From a virus, in IMG/VR virus record IMGVR_UViG_3300025411_000075, positions 1 through 25,376 of that record: 25,376 bases of DNA. One strand, written 5' to 3'. The notes under the pieces are model-generated. The model was not told the DNA's origin. It saw only the letters and a program-made list of their open reading frames with translations, and made no database searches. Shown piece by piece: positions 13,968 to 20,534 of the stretch. The translations under genes and the position numbers were made by a program. Position 1 is the stretch's first letter, and each line of letters starts with the position of its first letter.

Positions 13968-14557
13968 CTGAACAACAATTAACCCAGCTAGGAATTGATA
14001 CAAAATGGTATCAACCATTGATGGATACTTTTATTAAGTACAACATCAGCACCACCCAACGTCAGGCCTCTTTCTTAGGTCAATGCATGCATGAATCTAA
14101 TAACTTTAAAACATTAGAAGAGAACTTACACTACAAAGCTGAGTCTTTGATGAAGGTGTGGCCATCTCGCTTTACTACATTAGAATATGCTATTCAATAC
14201 GCTAATAACCCAGAAAAGATCGCTAATAAGGTATATGCGGGTCGTATGGGCAATGGTGACGAGGAGTCTGGTGATGGCTGGAAATACCACGGCAGAGGCT
14301 TAATTCAGCTTACTGGCAAAGAGAACTATGAGCGATGCGGATCTGGTTTGGGTGTGGATTTTGTTGGGAACCCTAATTGGTTGCTTGATCCTAAATATGC
14401 GTCTTTGAGCGCAGGCTGGTTTTGGAATAAAGCTGGTCTTAATGACCTAGCAGATGCTCAAGAGTACGGTCAGATGACCAAAAGAATTAACGGCGGGACC
14501 TTGGGTTTAGATGACAGAATTGCTAAAATAACTAAAGCAAAACAAATACTAGGGTAA
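13964..14557 (+). CDS. Endolysin, glycoside hydrolase family 19
   Basis: A 197-residue protein without signal peptide, so it needs the holin. The fold pattern is that of GH19 phage lysozymes: RQASFLGQCMHESNNFKTLE with H43-E44 (E44 the expected catalytic acid) and E52/E53 nine residues on. Then come a YANNPEKIANKVYAGRMGN block and the conserved GDGWKYHGRGLIQLTGKENY motif (about 103-122), followed by WFWNKAGLNDLAD and TKRINGG. The enzyme would cleave the peptidoglycan glycan strand. Length is typical of single-domain GH19 endolysins. It overlaps the i-spanin stop by four bases. Confidence 0.92.
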   Translation: MTEQQLTQLGIDTKWYQPLMDTFIKYNISTTQRQASFLGQCMHESNNFKTLEENLHYKAESLMKVWPSRFTTLEYAIQYANNPEKIANKVYAGRMGNGDEESGDGWKYHGRGLIQLTGKENYERCGSGLGVDFVGNPNWLLDPKYASLSAGWFWNKAGLNDLADAQEYGQMTKRINGGTLGLDDRIAKITKAKQILG

Positions 14558-14563
14558 ACCCGC

Positions 14564-14992
14564 ATGTTTAACAAACAAGAATGGAAAAAAGAAAGAAGAA
14601 AAGATCCCGCTTATAGAGCTAGGGAGAATAAACTTCAAACCATTCGCCGTGCAAATAAAGGCACTTCTTTAGAAGATCCAGAAAAAGTGCGAGCTAGAAC
14701 TAAAGCTTGGAAACAAGCAAACCCCGGTAGAGTAATAGCAAATACTACTAGGCGTAAAAAACATATTAGACTTAGAACTCCAAATTGGTTAACTCCTATT
14801 GATTTTGAGCGCATACAAACTCAGTATCAATTAGCGGCTTTATTGACTAAAATAACTGGTAACCCTTGGGAAGTGGACCATGATATTCCTTTGTTAGGAA
14901 AAAATGTATCAGGCTTACATGTGCCATCTAACTTAAAAGTAATCTCAAGGCAAGACAATTTAACAAAATCTAACCGGTTTGAGGTGGTTTAA
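14564..14992 (+). CDS. HNH endonuclease
   Basis: A 142-residue protein. The N-terminal 75 residues are strongly basic with KAWKQANPGR-type motifs seen in phage homing HNH enzymes. The nuclease core is at the C-terminus: WEVDHDIPL (D105-H106), GLHVPSNLKVIS (H119, N123), then N132-x-x-K135. This is the HNH/HNN pattern in which H106 is the expected catalytic base and metal ligands follow. Such genes are often free-standing mobile endonucleases, though some act in DNA packaging. It lies between the endolysin and a tail gene, six bases after the endolysin stop and sharing a base with the next start. Confidence 0.87.
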   Translation: MFNKQEWKKERRKDPAYRARENKLQTIRRANKGTSLEDPEKVRARTKAWKQANPGRVIANTTRRKKHIRLRTPNWLTPIDFERIQTQYQLAALLTKITGNPWEVDHDIPLLGKNVSGLHVPSNLKVISRQDNLTKSNRFEVV

Positions 14993-17103
14993 TGCCGTTA
15001 CAAAAATTACAATTTAGGCCGGGTGTTTATAGAGAAGGCACTATTTACAGTAACGAAGGTGGTTGGTACGACTGTGATAAAATACGCTTTCGTTCTGGTT
15101 TACCTGAAAAAATTGGAGGCTGGACACAGCTATCTCCTAATCAATTTCTTGGAGTTGCCCGTTCTATTTGGGTATGGTTAGATGGAGATGCTGGTGTTGG
15201 TACTCAGTATATTGGCGTTGGCACAAATAACCACTATTACATTTATACCGGTGGTGTCTATAACGATGTTACCCCAATCATACAAACAGATATGTTAACT
15301 AACCCTTTTACAACAGCATCAGCTTCATCAATCGTAACTGTATCTGACGCTTCCTATAATCCGGGTATTGGGGATTTTGTTAATTTTTCTGGTGCAACGG
15401 CGGTTGGCGGTTTAATTATTAGTGGACAGTATCAAGTCTTAACTGTACCAAGTTCAACTACATACACAATTAATGCTGGGTCTAATGCAACAAGTACAGC
15501 AACTGGTGGTGGCACAGTAACTGCGGCCTATAACTATCCTAGCGGTCTAAACGTTTATACCATTGGCACAGGATGGGGTGCTGGTCCTTGGGGTCGAGGA
15601 ACGTGGGGTTCTGCGTATTCTTCGGGTGTTGGACAACAGTTACGCCTTTGGTCTAACGATAATTTTGGTGCTGACCTTGTATTAGCTCCTCGTGGTGGTC
15701 CAGTATTTTATTGGCAAGATAGCGGAACAGTATCAACCCGCGCTCAATATTTAAGCAACTTAGCTAATTCTACAACTGCAGTTACCGATGCTTCTACATT
15801 TACTGCCAGCGCTACAACCATAACGGTTAGCACAGCTAATGCGCCGTATATTTTTCCTTACATGGAAATTACTGGTACTCACATTACTGCGGGAACTCAA
15901 GTGGCTTCAAGCTACATAACCGGATCTACATCTGTACCGATTACTTCACCTACAACTGGTGTTAATGCGGGCAACTATAACTTTTCTTATGCTGGTGCGT
16001 TTGTGCCAACTCAAACCTATCAAGTTATTTCATCAGAGGTTCAAGAATTTATTATCTGTTTTGGGGCAAACCAATATAGTCCAAATAATGCCAATACCGC
16101 ATTTAATCCTATGACTGTGCGCTGGTCTGATCAAGCTAACCAATATCAATGGATTCCACAACTTACCAACCAGTCGGGTGAATATACTTTAACAAACGGC
16201 TCATACATTATGTGTGCCCGTGCAACTCGCCAAGAGATTTTGGTTTGGACAGATTCAGCAATATATTCCATGCAATATATTGGTGCGCCATATGTTTGGG
16301 GTTTCCAGATTTTGATGGACAACATATCTGTTATGGGTCCAAACGCTACGATTACCGTAAACAATATTACCTATTGGATGGGTCGTGACCGTTTCTATAT
16401 GTATGACGGTACAGTAAAAACTTTACCTTGCTCGTTAAAACAATATTTATTTGAAGATATTAACCAAGATCAAAGCTACCAAGTATTTGCTGGCGCTAAT
16501 GAAGGCTTTAACGAAGTCTGGTGGTTTTATGTTAGTAACTCCAGTTTAAATACATCTGTAGATAAATACATCGTTTATAACTATTTAGACCAATGTTGGT
16601 ATTACGGCACAATGGCTCGCAGTGCTTGGCTACAAACTGGAACCCAACCTTACCCAATTGCAGCTGACTATAACGGTAGATTGCTTTACCACGAAAACGG
16701 CAACGACGATCAGTCTACTTCCAGCACCCAACCTATAGATGCTTATATTCAGTCTTCAGACTTTGATATTGGTGACGGGCAGAGCTTTGGTTTTGTTTGG
16801 AGAATGTTGCCTGACGTAAACTTTAATAGTTCTACAACTAACCAGCCGTCGGTAACTATCCAGCTACAACCACGCCAAAACTCTGGTTCAGCCTACAATA
16901 CTAACGTAGATAATCCACAGGTTTTAAGTAGTCAAGACTTTTCTGTTTCTGTGCCAGCTTATACGGTTAATCAGTTTACTGGGCAGGTATATACCCGTGT
17001 TCGAGGCCGTCAAATGGCATTTAGATTAGAGTCTACTGGACAGGGTGTAGCTTGGCAATTAGGCGCTCCACGTATTGATATTAGACCTGATGGACGCCGT
17101 TAA
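14992..17103 (+). CDS. Large tail / DNA-stabilisation structural protein (P22 gp10-like candidate)
   Basis: A 703-residue protein. The N-terminus LQFRPGVYREGTIYSNEGGW, then YDCDKIRFRSGLPEKIGGW, is the signature of a large aquatic-phage structural family placed with tail or stabilisation proteins. WG- and Trp-rich strands (WGAGPWGRGTWGSAYSSG, VWWFYVSNSS, CWYYGTMARSAW) fit a beta-propeller-like hub. Two Ser/Thr/Gly-rich insertions (about residues 104-180 and 263-333) look like decoration domains interrupting the core. The C-terminus has GQVYTRVRGRQMAFRLES, also conserved in tail-hub proteins. The P22 gp10 parallel comes from context, not a clear motif. Coding is certain. Confidence 0.78.
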   Translation: MPLQKLQFRPGVYREGTIYSNEGGWYDCDKIRFRSGLPEKIGGWTQLSPNQFLGVARSIWVWLDGDAGVGTQYIGVGTNNHYYIYTGGVYNDVTPIIQTDMLTNPFTTASASSIVTVSDASYNPGIGDFVNFSGATAVGGLIISGQYQVLTVPSSTTYTINAGSNATSTATGGGTVTAAYNYPSGLNVYTIGTGWGAGPWGRGTWGSAYSSGVGQQLRLWSNDNFGADLVLAPRGGPVFYWQDSGTVSTRAQYLSNLANSTTAVTDASTFTASATTITVSTANAPYIFPYMEITGTHITAGTQVASSYITGSTSVPITSPTTGVNAGNYNFSYAGAFVPTQTYQVISSEVQEFIICFGANQYSPNNANTAFNPMTVRWSDQANQYQWIPQLTNQSGEYTLTNGSYIMCARATRQEILVWTDSAIYSMQYIGAPYVWGFQILMDNISVMGPNATITVNNITYWMGRDRFYMYDGTVKTLPCSLKQYLFEDINQDQSYQVFAGANEGFNEVWWFYVSNSSLNTSVDKYIVYNYLDQCWYYGTMARSAWLQTGTQPYPIAADYNGRLLYHENGNDDQSTSSTQPIDAYIQSSDFDIGDGQSFGFVWRMLPDVNFNSSTTNQPSVTIQLQPRQNSGSAYNTNVDNPQVLSSQDFSVSVPAYTVNQFTGQVYTRVRGRQMAFRLESTGQGVAWQLGAPRIDIRPDGRR

Positions 17104-17408
17104 TGACTATTCCAACTTATAACAACTATAACGGTACTCCGTTAAACCCAACGCCGCCAAACTTACCGGTAGCTGCTCCTCAAACCTATGATACCCAGTT
17201 TGAGAACCAGATGCTCAATACGATGCGTCTGTATTTTAACCAGCTCAATAACTATACTCAGGCCACCCAAGTACCAAGTTCTGGCACTACAAATAATAGA
17301 CCCACAACAGGGCGCCAAACAGGGCAGGTTTACTTTGATACCACTCTAGGCTATCCAATATGGTGGAATGGAACAAAATGGGTAAATGCTTCCGGATCGG
17401 CAGTTTAA
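17103..17408 (+). CDS. Small structural protein next to tail hub
   Basis: A 101-residue protein with a Pro/Asn-rich N-terminus (LNPTPPNLPVAAP), a helix (FENQMLNTMRLYFNQLNNYT) that recurs in small aquatic-phage tail proteins, and a C-terminal GQVYFDTTLGYPIWWNGTKW motif like those at fibre and neck joints. The TAATG start ties it to the preceding 703-residue gene. It probably contributes to the tail tip or neck; the exact role is unknown. Confidence 0.78.
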   Translation: MTIPTYNNYNGTPLNPTPPNLPVAAPQTYDTQFENQMLNTMRLYFNQLNNYTQATQVPSSGTTNNRPTTGRQTGQVYFDTTLGYPIWWNGTKWVNASGSAV

Positions 17409-17450
17409 ATGATAAAATCCAATAAAATTGAGGTAAAGGACCTATTATGA
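17409..17450 (+). CDS. Possible 13-codon minigene in the largest gap
   Basis: The 38-base gap holds an ATG directly after the upstream TAA. It opens a 13-codon frame (MIKSNKIEVKDLL) whose stop overlaps the next start as ATGA. The junctions copy those of real genes here, so it may couple translation across the gap. It has no visible ribosome binding site of its own, and the gap is AT-rich, so chance is quite possible. Confidence 0.25.
   Translation: MIKSNKIEVKDLL
17435..17440 (+). promoter_or_regulatory. Ribosome binding site (AAAGGA)
   Basis: AAAGGA with a six-base spacer to the ATG at 17447. It fixes the start of the first candidate ejected-protein gene after the only gap of more than 20 bases in the window. 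Confidence 0.7.
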
Positions 17451-18895
17451 GCGGTGGCGGCGGCAATGCAATACTCCCAGCAGTGGGAGCTGGACTAGGA
17501 ATAGCATCCCTGATTGCTACAGGAGGCGCAGACGCCCCTCTTGTTGGCGCTGAATTAATGGGTCCAACCGATGCTGAGTTAGGCTATGAGGGCATGAGCT
17601 CTATTCTTCCAAGCCTAAGCCAAGCGGCAACTGGGGCTAGTGTAGCAAACAACTTAAATAACGTTAATAACGCATTAAGCCCTCAAGAATTACAAGCTTG
17701 GAACCAAGGTCAAATGGATTCTTTTGTACAGAATCCTAACCAATATGCTCCAGTAGCATCTAATGACCAAACTCCATTAGTTCCTGTAAATCAGGACGTA
17801 GTATCTAATGTTCCTGCTGCGCCACAGATTCCTGATCGTTCGCTGACTTACCAAGGACAAAACGTTGTATTGCCGGGAGAGGGTGGAGATATTTCCGCTT
17901 GGCAACCAAACCAACCCGGTATGCAACCATTTTTGCAATCTGGTCCAGACGCTACAAGTTATGGTTTTCCAAAAATTCCAACGGATCAGTTGCCACAAAC
18001 CAACATAGAAACCCCTACTCCAGATCAATTAAAGCAATTACAAGTAGGTGGCCCTCAAGCTGCAGGCACTCCTTGGTATGAGCAGTATTGGAAAAACCTT
18101 ACAGATACTTCTGGAAAAGGTCTTAACTGGACTCAAAAAGGCACTTTAGGCGCTGCTGGTATTGCAACCCTATTAGCATTGCAAAAGTCTAATGCAATGA
18201 AGCCTAACTATTTGCCCGGCTATACACCGCCTTCTGCTGCTTCCTATGGCCTAGGCAGAACACTAGCGCCTAACTATCAACCATTACGTGCATCAGCATA
18301 TGGTTATGCTACAGGTGGAAACGTTTCCAGCGCTCCTACTCCAATGCCCGGATCTGTACCAAGCCAAGGCATAGCACCTGCAGATTTAATGCAAAAAAGC
18401 ACTGCATTACCACAGCAATTACAAGACCTTATGTCACAATATGGGATTACCTCACAGCAGGCATCTCAAGGTATTCAGTCTTTAATGGGCAACCAACCTA
18501 CTCCTAGGGCTGGCGCATCATTCAGTACGGGTGGAGTTCCTCATTTAAAAGAAGGTTCTTTTGTAGTTCCTGCTGACGTAGTAAGCCATTTTGGTAACGG
18601 CTCTACGGATGCTGGTTTAAAAGCATTGCAAAGACATCTAGGTGCTAGTCCTATTATGGGACACGGCGATGGCATGAGTGATGACATCCATACCAGCATT
18701 GAAGGCAAACAGCCTGCTCGTGTAGCCAATGGTGAAGCTATCGTAGCTCCAGAGAAAGTCAGAGAATTAGGCAAAGGTTCTACCGATGCTGGTGCTAAAA
18801 AGTTATATGCAATGATGAATAAAGTTCGTAAAGCCCGTACTGGGACTACGAAACAAGGTAAACAGATTACAGCTGATAAGTACATGCCAGCATGA
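17447..18895 (+). CDS. Candidate internal/ejected virion protein with tape-measure-like C-terminal motifs
   Basis: A 482-residue protein. The N-terminus is Gly/Ala hydrophobic (AILPAVGAGLGIASLIATGG). The middle is Gln/Pro/Asn-rich and probably disordered, with a second Gly/Ala stretch (GTLGAAGIATLLAL, near 235-250). The C-terminus holds a doubled unit: GGVPHLKEGSFVVPADVV then GNGSTDAGLKAL (about 362-395), and GDGMSDDIHTSIEGKQPARV followed by ANGEAIVAPEKV and GKGSTDAGAKKL (about 405-455). It ends in a basic tail (KVRKARTGTTKQGKQI). This C-terminal family is widespread in aquatic phages. SD-x-I-x-PAR-x-x-x-GE-x-V-type motifs also occur in tape-measure ends. A role in ejection is inferred from context. 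Confidence 0.8.
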   Translation: MSGGGGNAILPAVGAGLGIASLIATGGADAPLVGAELMGPTDAELGYEGMSSILPSLSQAATGASVANNLNNVNNALSPQELQAWNQGQMDSFVQNPNQYAPVASNDQTPLVPVNQDVVSNVPAAPQIPDRSLTYQGQNVVLPGEGGDISAWQPNQPGMQPFLQSGPDATSYGFPKIPTDQLPQTNIETPTPDQLKQLQVGGPQAAGTPWYEQYWKNLTDTSGKGLNWTQKGTLGAAGIATLLALQKSNAMKPNYLPGYTPPSAASYGLGRTLAPNYQPLRASAYGYATGGNVSSAPTPMPGSVPSQGIAPADLMQKSTALPQQLQDLMSQYGITSQQASQGIQSLMGNQPTPRAGASFSTGGVPHLKEGSFVVPADVVSHFGNGSTDAGLKALQRHLGASPIMGHGDGMSDDIHTSIEGKQPARVANGEAIVAPEKVRELGKGSTDAGAKKLYAMMNKVRKARTGTTKQGKQITADKYMPA

Positions 18896-19299
18896 TTGTT
18901 AAGCACGTAAACGTTAATTATTGCGCTCAAGTATGGCCAGATGTTGAAAAACATATAGCAGAAGCGCAAAAATACGGTGGTGATGATTACACGCTAGAGC
19001 AAGTAAAATCATACGTTTGTACTGGGCAGTGGTTGTTATTGGTAGCAGTAGATGAGCAGGGAGCAATACACGGTGCGGCAACGGTAACATTTTTAAATAT
19101 GCCAAATGACCGGATTGCTTTTATTACGTTTATTGGCGGTAGATTAATATCTAACAAAGATACGTATGCTCAGATGGCAAGTATATTTAAGCAACTTGGA
19201 GCAACAAAAATACAAGGTGCTGCTAGAGAGTCTATAGCCCGTTTGTGGAGTAGATATGGTTTTGAAGAACGCTACAGAATTGTAGAGGCAAAGATATGA
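18892..19299 (+). CDS. GNAT-like acetyltransferase-fold protein
   Basis: A 135-residue protein. The beta strand pair WLLLVAVDEQGAIHGAATVT, the NMPNDRIAFITFIGGRLIS core and the C-terminal GATKIQGAARESIARLWSRY then GFEERYRIV are the features of a GNAT-like family frequent in aquatic phages. The closing Y-GF-E block is where GNAT proteins complete the acyl-CoA fold. A strict Q/R-x-x-G-x-G/A loop is not obvious, so acetyltransferase activity is unproven. It overlaps both neighbours by four bases and sits between two candidate ejected proteins, so it may be a virion component or modify one. Confidence 0.72.
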   Translation: MIVKHVNVNYCAQVWPDVEKHIAEAQKYGGDDYTLEQVKSYVCTGQWLLLVAVDEQGAIHGAATVTFLNMPNDRIAFITFIGGRLISNKDTYAQMASIFKQLGATKIQGAARESIARLWSRYGFEERYRIVEAKI

Positions 19300-20534
19300 G
19301 AAGTTACTCAAGAAGAGAATTGTACGCATTAGGTGAAACCCTAGGCGAATCCGTTACCCAGAAAAAGGTAGGCGGAGGTCGTATATATGGTGGTGGTGGC
19401 GGTGGACCATCTGCTGCTCCAGCTCAAACCACTCAGCAGTCTAACCAATACTCTAGCCTTTCTCCATACATTGCTCCGTACATTACTTCTGTTTTGGGCG
19501 CTGCTCAACAACAAGTATTTAACGTAGATCCTTCATCTGGAAACATTACCGGCATTAATCCATATACCGCTTATGGATATCAAGGTGCTGGTATGTCTCC
19601 TGCATCACAGCAAGCTGCTCAATCATCTGTAGCAGGATTTACTGGTTTACAAAACCAAGCATTCCAAGGTGCCGGTCAATTACAGACTCCTGCACAATAT
19701 GGTGCTGCTACAGGCGCTGCTGCTGGCGCTACCGGCAATATGTTTAATTTAGCTAACACAGCTAATCCATATGACTTCCAACAAAATGTTGGTGGTTACA
19801 TGAACCCTTATATTCAGAATGCTCTTAGTCCAGCATTGCAATTAGCTAATCAACAATACGGCATTGCAGGAGCTCAACAGGCTGGTCAAGCGACAGGCGC
19901 TGGTGCATTTGGCGGAACTCGTAGTGCATTACAGCAGGGTTTGAATCAACAGAACCAGATGCTGGCACAGAATCAATTAATTGGTAATGCCTATAACCAA
20001 GCGTTTAATGCTGCACAAAATCAATATAACCAATCTGGTCAGTTTGCTTTGAATGCAAATCAAGCTGCATTACAAGGTGCTGGACAGTTGGCAAATATTG
20101 GCGGTCAACAATTAGCCGCTCAACAAGGCATCCTTGGTTTACAGAACCAGTATGGTACACAGCAACAACAGCAACAACAGAACATCATCAACCAAGCAAT
20201 GCAGAACTATCAGACTGCACAGCAATACCCAATGCAGCAGCTCACACAGTTGAAGTCTTTGGCACAAGGCTTGCCAATTACCGATGTCACCACAACTCAA
20301 CAAGCCGCTCCTCCTTCAGCGTTTGGTCAGCTTGCTGGTATTGGCTTAACTGGTATTGGTGCTTATGGTGCATTGAACTCAGGAAACTCTCCTACGATTA
20401 ACGTTAATACTCCACCGCCAGTTGCCGCACAAACTTCTAAAGAAGGCGGTATTACTAAGCTCAAGGGTAAGACTTACGCAAGTGGAGGTCTGGTTGATTT
20501 AAGCCTATACAACACATTGAAAGGCGCAGCATGA
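19296..20534 (+). CDS. Gln/Ala-rich candidate internal virion protein
   Basis: A 412-residue protein of low complexity but clear family features. After a basic, Gly-rich N-terminus it has SLSPYIAPYITSVLGAAQQQ, a conserved NPYTAYGYQG stretch, and GGYMNPYIQNALSPALQLAN followed by AQQAGQATGAGAFGGTRSAL. It continues with long helical Gln/Asn/Ala segments (ANQAALQGAGQLANIGG, and a seven-Gln run near 288). The Y-M-x-P-Y-x-Q and GAFGG-(S/T)-R blocks mark a family widespread in aquatic short-tailed phages, taken to be internal or ejected proteins. It closes with EGGITKLKGKTYASGGLVDL, a motif shared with its neighbours. Both ends are four-base overlaps. Confidence 0.8.
   Translation: MRSYSRRELYALGETLGESVTQKKVGGGRIYGGGGGGPSAAPAQTTQQSNQYSSLSPYIAPYITSVLGAAQQQVFNVDPSSGNITGINPYTAYGYQGAGMSPASQQAAQSSVAGFTGLQNQAFQGAGQLQTPAQYGAATGAAAGATGNMFNLANTANPYDFQQNVGGYMNPYIQNALSPALQLANQQYGIAGAQQAGQATGAGAFGGTRSALQQGLNQQNQMLAQNQLIGNAYNQAFNAAQNQYNQSGQFALNANQAALQGAGQLANIGGQQLAAQQGILGLQNQYGTQQQQQQQNIINQAMQNYQTAQQYPMQQLTQLKSLAQGLPITDVTTTQQAAPPSAFGQLAGIGLTGIGAYGALNSGNSPTINVNTPPPVAAQTSKEGGITKLKGKTYASGGLVDLSLYNTLKGAA

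Noticed and set aside
14551-14560. A small GGGT/ACCC inverted repeat after the endolysin gene as a terminator
   Set aside because: The stem is four pairs with a two-base loop and no T run, too small for an intrinsic terminator.
17409-17446. A sigma-70 promoter in the AT-rich 38-base gap
   Set aside because: No convincing -35/-10 pair with proper spacing could be read, only general AT-richness and a ribosome binding site.
18541-18969. A 142-residue minus-strand frame
   Set aside because: It is the shadow of the conserved C-terminal units of the 17447 protein and the start of the GNAT-like gene, with no independent support.
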